Shown: positions 1 to 10,031, counted from the first letter of the stretch. The stretch is DNA of 64,000 nucleotides from Nymphaea colorata (GCF_008831285.2 NC_045142.1:12726716-12790715); one strand, 5' to 3'. The notes: generated from the letters alone by a model not told the origin. Program-made: numbers and translations.

Positions 1-1175
1 GATTTTGGTGGATTTATTGAATATGTGTTTTGAGGCTAAGCCATTTGAATTCCGATGGTTCAGCTCCCCAAATTAGTGGAAAAAGTAGGGAATATGAACC
101 GGTTTCACACGCATCAACTCGGTGGCTTAGACCCATATTTGAATCTGAAACACTGGTGTCGGGTCATATTAGAGGAACCATACTTCTATTTTACAAAATG
201 TTGTGTGGTTGACCAGATACACTCCTTATTTGATGAAATATTTACCATTTCTGTTTTCATTTTAGAATTTTACATCCCCTGGGGAGAAAGAAAATAGGTT
301 GGATTTGGCAAAGATCATAGGTAAATTGAAAAGCCGGTGGGGTTGGATTCAATACAATGAAAAGACAACCAAACCCTGCCATTCGATCCCATCCATTTGC
401 AACCCAAGTTCTCAGGTAGCACTCAGAAGGATATGTCTTTCAAATTTTAATGCCATTCATGTCGAATATGCTGAAAAATGCTTTCAAAGTTTGGCAATAT
501 GTTCCAATGAAGACAAGGTTTAGAGAAAAAATAATAATATCCATTCTTCAACCACACACACACACATATACATTTACATGTACATATATATAGAACTATG
601 GTTGAAGCAACTCGTCTGATATAGTAGTAGTGGAATGTTATGTTTTCTATGGTAAAAGCAACTCGTTTGATTTAATAGTAGTGAAATGCTATTCTTTCTA
701 TGGTTGAAGTAACTGGCCTGGTTTAATAGTAGTGAAATCCTATCTTTTCTATGGTAATAATTTTTCTTCTTACTATGCATATCATGGAACTGATATAATT
801 AAAGGGTCCATTAGAAACTATGGCCTGTGGCTGTAAGAAAATTGGCATACTATTACTGTACAATGGCATTGTGAGTACAAGTCTATTGTTAAGCACCTGA
901 TTTTTATTCATTAAAAAGAAAAGGGGAAAGATGATAAAAGAGATTCTCATATCATCAACAGGCATGAGGAAATTTGTAATATTAATAGCCATAGAAGAAG
1001 ACGTAGGTCAGCAATATCCTTGCTGTATTTTTATCAACTTCATCAGAATTCAATTGTTCACACAAGCCATTCTTCATTATCATGTTGATCTGTTTTCCTC
1101 ATGTCTTGAGCTCTCTGCTCCTCTTCTCCTTTTAGTTTTTAATGAACACATCCATATATATATATATATATATAG

Positions 1176-1208
<33 letters not shown>

Positions 1209-1279
1209 AGGAAGGAACATTGTGTAACTAAAAACAAAACTCCTAACATGAAGTTAAGAGCTTATAGAGGAGTACAAGC
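1..1279. other. Intergenic DNA left of the copia element
   Basis: No gene recognised. The short open frames here show no familiar domain and no convincing splice context. The stretch holds a 51-bp tandem repeat (596-757), a short CA/TA tract near 555-592 and a TA/GA microsatellite at about 1155-1209. It ends at the 5-bp target-site duplication CAAGC (1275-1279) of the neighbouring retrotransposon. Confidence 0.6.
596..757. repeat. 51-bp tandem repeat, about 3.2 copies
   Basis: The phrase CTATGGT recurs at 596, 647, 698 and 749, an exact 51-bp period. The units share a CAACTCGTTTGAT-like core and a TAGTAGTG box and differ at a few positions. Because 51 is a multiple of 3, the minus-strand frame reads as a 17-residue repeat, but it has no recognisable function. 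Most likely a simple minisatellite. Confidence 0.85.
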
Positions 1280-1551
1280 TGTTAAAACTTAGAACAAGAT
1301 GGAAGAACTATTTTAACGTGGTTCAGCCTTACGCTTACATCCACGACTCTCCAACTTCTCTTCATTGCTTGAGAGATGCAGGTTCCACTATTTAATTATG
1401 TGTACATTTGCATAGATATGGTTGCCTACATAATATCTGGTTTTCAGCTTTTGATTTGGCAAGCACATCTCTTCTTTCTTTATCTTGCTCATCATTATGT
1501 TTGTCAACTTTATCACAAGAGATCTGATCTTGATTTCCTTTTATCATAACA
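1280..1551 (-). repeat. 3' LTR of the copia element
   Basis: 272 bp, aligning along its whole length with 6498-6781. The largest difference is a small indel cluster near 1397-1412. The outer edge abuts the CAAGC target duplication and the inner edge abuts the polypurine tract. Confidence 0.95.
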
Positions 1552-1562
1552 TGCCCCCACAA
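1552..1562 (-). promoter_or_regulatory. Polypurine tract of the copia element
   Basis: The minus strand reads TTGTGGGGGCA directly next to the 3' LTR. A G-rich purine run at this position is the plus-strand DNA priming site of LTR retrotransposons. Confidence 0.8.
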
Positions 1563-1754
1563 GCTAATCTCCATGGGAAGGAGATTGAGCTTGTCTCGAA
1601 GAAATGTGAACCGAGGTCCTGGAAGAGACTTGGTTAAAATGCCTGCAAGTTGTTCATTAGAAGGAATGAAGTTGATTTGGATTTCTTTCCTTGCGACCTT
1701 CTCACAGACTAAATGAAAATCAACTTCTATATGTTTTGTGCAAGCGTGAAACAT

Positions 1755-1912
1755 CATATTTTTGGGGTGAAGGAATTAGGCATGTGCAAGGTAGGTTGCA
1801 CCCAAGTTGTCACACCATATTTCTAGGGTGAAGGAATTAGGCATGTACAAGGTAGGTTGTACCCAAGTTGTCACACCATATTTCTGGGGTGAAGGAATTA
1901 GGCATGTGCAAC
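1755..1912. repeat. 61-bp tandem repeat inside copia RNase H
   Basis: CATATTT followed by GGGTGAAGGAATTAGGC starts at 1755, 1816 and 1877, an exact 61-bp period with about 2.6 copies. Units differ by only a few bases, so the expansion happened after, or late in, the decay of the element. Each unit also holds the short inverted pair TGCAA/TTGCA. Confidence 0.9.
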
Positions 1913-2290
1913 TCTTGAAGGATTTGTTGTAGCCAACTAATTTCAGCAACAACTTCTGCCATGGCTTTATATTCAGCCTCCGTACTAGATTTTGCCATTG
2001 TTCATTGTTTGGATGAACTCCATGAGATAAGATTAGCTCCAAGAAAGGTAGGATACCCAGATAACTTAAAGTCACTCTTAGTGATATGAAGGCCAAGATT
2101 TAGAGTTCCTTTAAGGTATCTCAAGATTCGTTTGACATAGCTCCAACATTCCTCAGTTGGATCATATATAAATTGGCAAGCTTTGTTTACTGCCTTATAA
2201 ATGTGGCATATAGCAGCCCCCCAACTATACTCCTGTCAGTGGAGGATGCTTTGAAAGGATGGCAGTTGTATTTTGATGGTGTCGAGTTAA

Positions 2291-3004
2291 CTATTGCAGT
2301 AGTAATGTTACTTTTGCTTCTTTCATATTGGACTTGTGAAGTAAATCTTTAATATATCTGTAGTGAGATAGAACTAAGCCTCTTTCTATTGTACTAATTT
2401 CAATACCAAGAAAGTAGTGAATGGATCCAAGATCTTTAATAGAGAACTCCAATGCAAAGGCAGTTATAAGATTGTGAATATAATCATTTGGGCTTCCTGT
2501 GATAATAATATCATCAACATAAATTAGTACAAACATAGTTTGATTATTGCCATTAGCAATAAATAAAGAGGAATCTACCTTGGAGTTATGAAATCCTGTT
2601 TTTTTTCATATATATCCTCAATCTGTCATACCATGCTCGAGGAGCCTGTTTAAGACCATAAAGCGCTTTCTGTAATTTACATACATAGTGAGGTATATGT
2701 TTGTCTTCAAATCATAGGGGTTGCATGACATATACATCCTCTTGCAGTGTTCCATGAAGAAAGGTATTGTTGATGTCTAGTTGTCGAATAGTCCATCCAT
2801 GACTTATAGCAATACAGAGAACTAGTCAAATAGTATGAGGTTTGACCACATGACTATATGTCTCAAAGTAGTCTACCCCTTCCTATTGACTATATCCCTT
2901 GGCGACCAGTCTAGCCTTGTGACGAGCAATTGATCCATTGGTATTGCGTTTGAGTTTATAGATCCATTTGCATCCGATAATATTTTTGTCGAATGGTGGT
3001 TAAA
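2291..3004 (-). pseudogene. Copia reverse transcriptase (broken)
   Basis: RNA-dependent DNA polymerase of the element. The catalytic box reads LIYVDDIIITGSPND (codons around 2530-2490), the YVDD motif typical of copia RT. An earlier conserved block reads [19 protein letters not shown] around 2790-2735, matching the copia LDVKNAFLxGxLxEEVYM block with the first catalytic aspartate. Further conserved text follows YVDD (DLGSIHYFLGIEI). Frame breaks separate these blocks, so no full-length polymerase is encoded. Family certain, activity lost. Confidence 0.92.
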
Positions 3005-3559
3005 CTAAGTCCCAAGTTTGATTTCAATGTAGAGCAAACATCCCTCATTCATGGCACTCATCCATTTGGCATTGTGCTGAGCTTGCTGAAAAGTGTGAGG
3101 TTCCTCTTCGACTTGACTAGCTCCAGTAGAATAAGATGCTAGAAGAGAGAAAGGAAATTTGGGATGTCTTGTGCCATCTTGGGATCTGGTCACCATGTGG
3201 TGAGTGCGTTCAGGAACTTGATTTTCAATTTCTGCACCATTGGGTGTCTCATGCAAATCTTGCTGAGGGAACACTTGGTCATCTTCTTGTCTAGGAAGAA
3301 TGTTGTTGAGAGGATTTGGCAGCCCAATGATTTCATTATGTGACACATTTAGTAAAGATGGTTTTTCCTCTAGCAGCCATTTAGCTATATTTGGGGCACA
3401 AAAATTCTTCTTTGGAAATAAAAAATTATCTTCATCAAATACTACATGACGAGAGATGATAGTCTTCCTAGTGATTTGATCATAACAAAGATAGCCCTTG
3501 TAGCAAATGCCATATCCAATAAAAATGCACGCCTTAGATTTTGGAGCAAGCTTGTTCAA
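3005..3559 (-). pseudogene. Copia integrase C-terminal region and linker to RT
   Basis: Begins KLAPKSKACIFIGYGICYKGY and continues with SRHVVFDEDNFLFP. This is the conserved copia segment after the integrase core (KLDPKSxxCIFLGY...SRDVxFDE). It is followed by a Pro/Gln/Glu-rich linker with HHMVTRSQDGTRHPKFPFSL, typical of the variable stretch before RT. This piece is 184 codons open on the minus strand, the longest intact part of the element. Confidence 0.9.
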
Positions 3560-3719
3560 CTAGTAAGTGTTGAGGCATGATAGCATGTACATCCAAACAC
3601 ATGGAGATGTTTTAAATCCGGTTTATGTTTCAATAACATTTCATATGGAGACTTCTTCCCAAGTTGAAAAGAAAGAAGGCGATTGATAACATGTACTGCA
3701 GTAAAAAAAAGTCCATTAG

Positions 3720-4200
3720 TGAAACATGAGACATCATGGTAAGGCTAGTTTCAACTACATGCTGATGTTTACGCTTGACAACACTGTTCTATTGATGGGT
3801 ATGTGGGGAAGAAATTCTCCTTTTAATTCCATGATCATTGAGGAATTGAGAAAAATCATGGCCCATGAACTCTCCCCCATCATCACTCTGAAAAAAAATT
3901 AATTTATGACTAATATGATTTTCAACTATATTTTTGAAGTTTTTGAAACATGGGAAAGTGTTTGACTTCTTCATGAGAGGAAAGATCCACGAGAATTCGG
4001 AATAATCATCAACAAGCAACAAATAATACCAATACCCTTCTCTAGAGACTTGGAGAGCTGGCCCCTATAGATCTGCATGCACAATTTCAAGAGGAAAACT
4101 AGCAACTTTATTGGAACTTGCAAATGATAAGCACTGCATTTTTTGAACCACACAACTGGAACAAAAATCAGCATATTGAAATTGTTTAAACAGAGAAGAT
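3720..4200 (-). pseudogene. Copia integrase catalytic core (DDE type, inactivated)
   Basis: Read on the minus strand, LLVDDYSEFSWIFPLMKKS supplies the first catalytic Asp region and FFQSDDGGEFMGHDF the second. The frame ends at a TAG (3789-3791) directly after SSPHTHQ. Beyond the stop the same frame continues NSVVKRKHQHVVET, where copia integrases normally have NGVxERKHRxxxE, so the third catalytic residue (Glu) reads as Lys (codon 3774-3776). Two independent inactivating lesions therefore sit within a few codons. Confidence 0.9.
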
Positions 4201-4670
4201 GTCTAATTCAAAATTTTCAATATTCTAGAGCTAGGATGACCAAGACGATAGTGCCTAACCGTGGCATGTTTATTTCTTGCTAAAGTAGACAATGCTTGAT
4301 ATTTTTAGGATGTTTCTCATGTCTGTTGCACACCAGCCCGTTTTCCATTATGAGAGTCCAACGATGAGGTCCACATATAAAGTCGATGCCTATTCAGTTC
4401 CTGATGAAGTGTGTGTTTGGTCTGCATACCTTAACCAATAATTTATGAGGATAAAATTCAAAGAAGCAATGATTGTCTCTAGTGAATTTTGCTACAAACA
4501 GTAGATTTTTAGCAATGAACATAGAGAACATCAGGCAAATGAAATTTGGTCCCATTAGTAGAGATAGAGACATTACCAATATTTGAGATACGAGCATTAG
4601 ATCCATTTGCAACCATCACACCATCTCTACCCATGTAATCTGATTTATTTGAGAGAATGTCTTCTTGAGC

Positions 4671-4706
4671 AGTCATATGATGAGAAGCGCCTGTATCCGG
4701 GTACCA
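4671..4706 (-). pseudogene. Copia aspartic protease active-site motif
   Basis: The minus strand reads WYPDTGASHHMT, the classic copia protease signature W-x-x-D-[ST]-G-A-[ST]-x-H-[MI]-[TS] with the catalytic DTGA intact. It lies between the gag zinc knuckle and the integrase core, as expected in a copia polyprotein. The flanking frame is interrupted, so this marks the protease position rather than a functional enzyme. Confidence 0.88.
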
Positions 4707-4766
4707 TGTCGTATCCGGAGGTTGCTATCCCAAGGCAATAGCAGCAAATGCCTTAGGAATATCATA

Positions 4767-5680
4767 ACATTAGTGAGTTGTGTGTTATTTCCTACCACAG
4801 AATTGACATACTACAGGCTGATTCGTGAGTTAGAGTCCTTAAACCCACGGTTACCTTGATTTTGATAGGTACTTTTTGGCTGATTTCCATTATGTTGAGG
4901 ATATTGTTGTCAGCCCCTACCTCAGCCTCTTTGGAAACGACTACGCCCACATCCTCACTGGCTAAAGAAGGCCACAAAATTTTCAACTTGTTGAGAGGAA
5001 TGGGAATTCATATTTTGAAGTCATTTCTCATGGTTTAACAAGAGATCATATATCTCAGCAAATGTAGGCAGATTCTTTATGGTAGTGATCGAAGTTATGA
5101 AACTTTCATATTTAGTTGATAACCCATTAAGAGTATGATGAACAATAGTATCATCAGAAATAAATTTATTGGCAGTACATAAATCATCAGCAAAGAATCT
5201 GACTTTATTCAAGTATTCGACCATGGGGAGATCTCCCTTTCACATGTCTTGAAGATCACGTTTTAGCTGTAAAATCTACATACTAGATTGTGATGCATAA
5301 GATTTTTTCAATTGAATCCATGCATCTTTAGATGTGGGGGATCTTATGATTTGACCCAAAATGGATTTATCTACAGTAGCCTTGATCCAGCTCAAGGCTA
5401 ATTGATATGCTTGCTTCCAAATAATAAACTCAGGGTTAACAACTTTGTTTGCTCCTTTGTCAATAAATTGATTTGCAGCAAGACAAGAACCGTCTACAAA
5501 TTTAATCAGATCTTGGCTGAACATGACAGATTATATTTGTGATCTCCATAGCAAATAGTTAAAACTATCTAGGTTGACTGAAACAAGACTAGAAAAGCCA
5601 AACCATTGAATCATGGGCTGAGACGAAAGAGAGATGGAACCTATATTTGATAACGATGATGAAGGATTTGATGCCGCCAT
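4767..5680 (-). pseudogene. Copia gag with broken zinc knuckle
   Basis: The probable gag start codon is at 5680-5678 (MAASNPSSSL...). Typical gag text follows: NLDSFNYLLWRSQI, an in-frame TAA, then MFSQDLIKFVDGS, SWIKATVDKSILGQI, DAWIQLKKSYASQSS and, past a frame change, LPTFAEIYDLLLNHEK. A nucleocapsid-type CX2CX4HX4C knuckle lies at 4767-4808 with all four metal ligands in register (CQFC...H...C), but two of its spacer codons are stops. Gag would form the virus-like particle; here it is non-functional. Confidence 0.88.
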
Positions 5681-6483
5681 GGAGACTCAGACGCCACAAA
5701 AAGTTCAGCAGATATCAGGATACCATGGGAGTATATCAAAATACCACGGGAGTCAATATCTCCTCAATATAACTTCAAAAACAAAGTGCCGCAAGCAAAG
5801 GGAAGCATAGTACTGCAAGCAGGGGACCCACAGATAGGCAATCGGAAACCGCCTGATTCTGACCAACTCTGGCACTAAATCCGATCGAGCACCGGTTCAG
5901 TGGAAAGGGGACTCCTTGGCGATGCTTCCTATGCAACCTCGAGGAGAACGAATGAGCAATCTGTCGAGGAGACCTGCAAATTGGAAATCAGAAGTTTCAC
6001 CAAAGATAGGTGATGGAAAAATAGGCCGACGTCACTTTTCCAGCCAAGCTAGCTATCGAACAGGGGTGTTTTGGAAACTAGACACCTGGGTGATCATTTG
6101 GACCAAGTTTTAGCTCGAGAAAAAAAAATCTGGAGTTAACGCCAAGCTCTTGAAGTTCTGCTACTTTTTGGAATATTTTCCCTGTTTCACGTGCTGAAAA
6201 AAGAAGAAGCCACAGGAGAGGTGGTCGGAAATCAGGATGTTCTAACTGGCTAAAGTGACAACTTTGGGCAAGTATGGGCTCCTTGGAACCGCAACGAGTA
6301 GGGGATGTTTCTTGAGCAGTATGAGGACCAACGGAGGTCAGTGCCAGCAACAGTGTTCAGATGAATAGGGACGCTGAAAAAAATCCATTAGTGGCTGAAC
6401 AGAGAAGCAGCCAGAAATTGCATAAAAGAGACCTAGGCGACGACGGTAGAGAGGAATCAATGATGTGTATGGAAACATGCAGG

Positions 6484-6497
6484 TGGCTCTGATACCA
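6484..6497 (-). promoter_or_regulatory. Primer binding site for initiator tRNA-Met
   Basis: The minus strand reads TGGTATCAGAGCCA immediately after the 5' LTR with no spacer. This complements the 3' end of plant initiator tRNA-Met, the standard primer for plant copia elements. Confidence 0.93.
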
Positions 6498-6781
6498 TGT
6501 TAAAACTTAGAACAAGAAGGAAGAACTATTTTAATGCGGTTCAACCTTACGCTTACATCCACAACTCTGCAACTTCTCTTCACTGCATGAGAGATGCAGG
6601 TTCCACTATTTAATTACATGGAATTTCATTTGGATAGATATGGTTGCCTACATAACAGCTGATTTTCAGCTTTTAATTTGGCAAGCATATCTCTTCTTTC
6701 TTTATCTTGCTCATCACTATGTTTGTCAAGTTTATCACAAGAGATCTGATCGTGATTTCCTTTTATCTTAACATCTTAACA
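6498..6781 (-). repeat. 5' LTR of the copia element
   Basis: 284 bp, the partner of 1280-1551. Its outer end carries an extra tandem copy of TCTTAACA (6766-6781 region) that the other LTR lacks. Only when this is included does the target duplication CAAGC (6782-6786) abut the LTR. The LTR supplies promoter and transcription-start functions in this family; I did not identify a clear TATA box. Confidence 0.93.
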
Positions 6782-6786
6782 CAAGC

Positions 6787-7150
6787 CATCAGAAAAAGAA
6801 ATTCAAAGAGAGACAACTAAGACAAAGCATGCGCATCGAGATGAGGGTCAGTTCAGGTTCTGAAGGATCTTCGGACAATGAAGCAAAAGGATGTGCCCCT
6901 TGGAGTGTTCGACATCGAAACTGATAGGCTATGTCGCTAGTATGGAGGCCAGACGCTGCTGCTGTGGAGCCAGGCCATGACAAAGGATGGGATGGCTGCT
7001 ACCACCGCTAGCTGGCGAGAGGAAATGCAGCTCCACCAGCCCTCCTGCCCCGACCCTTCTCCTGTTGCGCTCGCCCAGCTTTCTCTTCTCATGGTTTTCT
7101 CCTTCAGAGCAAGGTAGTCTTCTCCTATGGCTTTCTAACGATGCTTCTCT
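6787..7150. other. Intergenic DNA between copia element and foldback
   Basis: No gene recognised. The sequence is less AT-rich than its neighbours and ends with ATGCTTCTCT (7141-7150), a possible target duplication of the foldback (compare ATGATTCTCT at 10034-10043). Confidence 0.5.
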
Positions 7151-7441
7151 GGTGGAGGAGGTAAATAGCTGATGATTTTACCAAATGCAAGAAAAGGAGC
7201 ACTAATTGAAGGGCAAAAGGCACTGCCTTCCTTCAATTGATTGAACAAAAGTTGACGGGACTAAGGTATTCCACTTCAAGTATGTGTGTGTCATAGTTTT
7301 GTATTTGTCACTGGAGAACCTTAGCCTCGTCCAATGGCGGTCACCGGCATCCTCTGTCCAGCATCTTCAGCAGTGGTTGATGCTGCTGCTACTGCTTCAT
7401 CACCTTCTTTTCTTTGTTTCTCCATTCAATTCAGTTGAGAT

Positions 7442-7870
7442 TTGGCTGAAACCATTACCCATTTACCGACCTTTCCCTTCGAATGCCTGATCAGCCTTCT
7501 CTCGCTCCCACACTATTTGAATTTTTTATTCTTTTGTGAAACTCTGTTTACGAATATGGTTGTTTATAATATTATTTCAGCCAACAAACGACCTGATTTC
7601 AATGACCCGACCCAAAGTATGATGAGTGGATTTCAGCCAACGATCAAGTTATGGGCTGGCTCACAAATTCTATGCAATCTGAAATTTTAAATGCCTACCT
7701 TTACTAAGAGACAGCTAAGGAGATTTGGGATTCTTTGAAGGAATCTATGAAGGGAAAACATCACTATCCGTGTCTTTGAACTGCAGCAGGAGATACATAA
7801 GTATGAAACAGGAGATAAGCCTATTCACGTGTACTTAAGTGCATTGAAAGGCCTATATGGTTTCGTTCTA
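7442..7870 (+). pseudogene. Copia gag fragment in the left arm
   Basis: The frame starting at 7442 reads through KRPDFNDPTQSMMSG and then, after a frame change, NAYLY-ETAKEIWDSLKES and QQEIHKYETGDKPIHVYL..LKGLYG. This is the layout of the copia gag_3/UBN2 domain (DGSIxKP, TAxEIWDxLxExY, LKQGxxSVxxYxxxLKGLW). The fragment stops at about 7870 and gag text does not continue into the spacer. No polymerase domains follow, so only a gag piece was captured. Confidence 0.7.
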
Positions 7871-8153
7871 GTGTCCTGATATTGAATAAGACAAGTAAAT
7901 CTTCCTTTTAAACTCTTTACAAAAGGAAAAAGTCCTTTTCTTTTACGACTTGCTTATTTTACAACTTCCTTTCAATGTAATTTTGTCATTTTCAAAAAGC
8001 ACAAAGATCTGCTTTGCATCCAAATAGATTAGTTGTTTTGGGCAGTTAATCGTGGGGATTGTGAAAATGTCTCGAGTTGCCAATTAGTATATGGCATGTT
8101 TTCTAATTCTAATTTATCTCTCTCTCTGTCTTTCCCTTCTTTATACACAAATG

Positions 8154-8162
8154 TATATATAG
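8154..8162 (+). promoter_or_regulatory. Possible TATA box upstream of the signal-peptide frame
   Basis: TATATATAG lies about 120 bases upstream of the ATG at 8281, a normal plant TATA-to-ATG spacing. It could also be chance in AT-rich DNA. Confidence 0.35.
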
Positions 8163-8280
8163 ACTTGGCACTCTCGGCTTCCTTCGTCAAGCTTCTCTCT
8201 CGTCTTCACAAACTGTTGAGTTGGGTGAGTTCGAGTTCTCAGTGTGGTAGATCAGGAAGGGGAAGGAGAGAGAGATAGGG

Positions 8281-8388
8281 ATGCATGTGAAGGTTGTGGC
8301 CTTGCTGCTGGTGTTGGCGGCCATGAGCAGCAGCAGCAGCTTGTTGTTTGCTGATGCTGCTTTTCATGCTCTCGTTTTAAGGGAATAG
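8281..8388 (+). CDS. Small secreted-protein-like frame, possible captured exon or relic
   Basis: 35 codons: a basic start (MHVKV), a hydrophobic core (VALLLVLAAM), a serine run and LLFADAAF, which is the organisation of a cleavable signal peptide with a likely cut after ADA. An AG-rich leader precedes the ATG and a TATA-like box sits 120 bases upstream. The frame stops at TAG (8386-8388). Downstream another frame reads IEASIAAADIRRRHLFPDG (about 8441-8497), which might be a continuation after a frameshift or a missed splice. I do not recognise the family. It lies in the spacer between the two gag arms, so it may be a gene fragment carried by the foldback. Confidence 0.35.
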   Translation: MHVKVVALLLVLAAMSSSSSLLFADAAFHALVLRE

Positions 8389-9132
8389 TAGGATTCGGAA
8401 ACCAATTTCAACATCATTGGGTGATAATATTCCATAAGAGATTGAGGCTTCAATAGCAGCTGCTGATATTAGGAGAAGACATTTATTTCCAGATGGTAGC
8501 ATGGCCCAGAAACCGATTAGTCTCATTTAAACCAGATAAGGTAACCTACATTTGTGGTAACAACAAACTTGTCCTTTGTCCTTATCTTTCAGGATTTAGT
8601 GAAATCAAATAGGTGGATGGTTAGGTTTTTAGAGTCGCAAACTCAAGCCTAGAAAAGCAAACAGAACAAATGTCCAAGGAATCACCAGCTCCATATTGAA
8701 CAAGAAAGGAAAAAAAAAAGAGACAATTGTAGGAGGAGTGGGAACTTTGTAGTTCTCTAAAACCAAACAATAACCTAATGATCAGAAGAAGCAACCCCAC
8801 TTGCCTGTAGTGCAAGTATTTTCTTTGCTTTTAATGCCTTTCTTAATAAACAAAGTAGATACCTCACCCCACATGGATGTTTCATCCAATCATTCTAAAA
8901 TCTCCAACCATGGGCACATTTGTGAATATTTGCAAAGACATTTTTTGCCCTCAATTTAAAGCATTTGGATTTCTTATGATGTTTCAATATGATTTCATTG
9001 TACATATTGGATATCTTATGAAGTTTTAAGAATGCATTTCTTTTAGCTGCATACTTTTATTTATTGTTGCCTGTAGTTTGAAGATATAAGAACAAAAAAG
9101 GTTGGCGTCTTTGCTCTTCCTATTTTAAAAGT
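8389..9132. other. Spacer of the foldback, remainder
   Basis: Beyond the small signal-peptide frame I see no intact gene. The minus strand around 8621-8815 is open but low in complexity. No LTR, primer site or transposase motif is visible. Confidence 0.5.
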
Positions 9133-9309
9133 TTAACTACCCAAAACAGCTAATCTATTTGGATGCAAAGTAGATCTTTGTGCTTTTTGAAAATGACAAA
9201 ATTACATTGAAAGGAAATTGTAAAATAAGCAAGTTGTAAAACAAAAGGGCTTTTTCCTTTTGTAAAGAGTTTAAAGGAAGATCAACTTGTCTTATTCAGT
9301 ACCAGGACA

Positions 9310-9740
9310 CTAGAACAAAACCACATAGCCCTTTCAATGTACTTAAGTACACGTGAATAGGCTTATCTCCTGTTTCATACTTATGTATCTCCTGCTACAG
9401 TTTAAAGACACAGATAGTGACGTTTTCCTTTCATAGATTTCCTTCAAAGAATCCCAAATCTCCTTAGTTGTCTTTTAGTAAAGGTAGGCATTTAACATTT
9501 CAGATTGCATAGAATTTGTCAGCCAGCCCATAACTTGATTGTTGGCTGAAACCCACTCATCATACTTCGGGTTGGGTCATTGAAATCAGGTCGTTTGTTG
9601 GCTGAAATAATTTTACAAACAACCACATTCGTAAATAGAGTTTCACAAAAAAATAAAAAGTTCAAATAGCGCGGGAGCGAAAGAAGGCTGATCAGGCACT
9701 CGAAGGGGAAGGTCGGTAAATGGGTAATGGTTTCAGCCAA
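9310..9740 (-). pseudogene. Copia gag fragment in the right arm
   Basis: Inverted near-copy of the left-arm fragment. Its minus-strand frame from 9740 begins MAETITHLPTFPFE and reaches SANKRPDFNDPTRSMMSGF, differing from the left copy at a handful of residues (for example His to Arg in the LPHYLN segment). Like the left copy it is truncated and frame-broken. Confidence 0.7.
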
Positions 9741-10031
9741 ATCTCAACTGAATTGAATGGGGGAACAAAGAAAAGAAGGTGATGAAGTAGTAGCAGCAAC
9801 ATCAACCACTGCTGAAGATGCTGGACAGAGGAAGCCGGTGACCGCCATTGGACGAGGCTAAGGTTCTCCAGGGACAAATACAAAACGATGACACACGCAT
9901 ACTTGAAGTGGAATACCTTAGTCCCCTCAACTTTTGTTCAATCAATTGAAGGAAGGTTGTGCCTTTTGCCCTTCAATTAGTGCTCCTTTTCCTGCATTGG
10001 GTAAAATCATCAACTATTTACCTCCTCTACC

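Larger units (their letters stand above)
1392..2290 (-). pseudogene. Copia RNase H region (broken)
   Basis: The C-terminal part reads TKHIEVDFHLVCEKV and then FIPSNEQLAGILTKSLPGPRF (positions about 1740 down to 1600). This is the characteristic end of copia RNase H domains (TKHIEIDxHFVREKV...QLADILTKxL). The reading frame runs into the 3' LTR. Upstream, a 61-bp tandem repeat (1755-1912) inserts about 1.6 extra copies whose length is not a multiple of three, so the RNase H frame is disrupted. The part between 1920 and 2290 still resembles RT/RNase H connection sequence but switches frame. Confidence 0.85.
1280..6781 (-). mobile_element. Full-length Ty1/copia LTR retrotransposon, minus strand, decayed coding region
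   Basis: Structurally complete 5.5-kb element. Two direct LTRs (1280-1551 and 6498-6781) begin TGTTAAAACTT and end TAACA on the plus strand. The target-site duplication CAAGC flanks it at 1275-1279 and 6782-6786. Read on the minus strand the order is 5' LTR, initiator-tRNA-Met primer site, gag, aspartic protease, integrase, reverse transcriptase, RNase H, polypurine tract, 3' LTR. Protease before integrase before RT is the copia (Pseudoviridae-type) order. The coding region has stops in gag, in the zinc knuckle and in integrase, plus a frame-breaking tandem repeat in the RNase H region, so it cannot act autonomously. By hand I count roughly 20 differences between the LTRs, so it is not a recent insertion. 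Confidence 0.96.
7151..10031. mobile_element. Foldback structure: two 899-bp inverted arms around a 1083-bp spacer
   Basis: The arm 7151-8049 is repeated in inverted orientation at 9133-10031. In a 250-base stretch compared by eye I count about 11 differences, so about 95% identity. Both arms end at the same relative base on either side. A 10-bp near-match (ATGCTTCTCT / ATGATTCTCT) lies just outside each arm and could be a Mutator-like or foldback target duplication. Each arm carries a copia gag fragment pointing towards the centre. Alternatives are two independent insertions with later gene conversion, or an inverted duplication made by aberrant repair. If transcribed through, it would form a long hairpin RNA. 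Confidence 0.85.
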
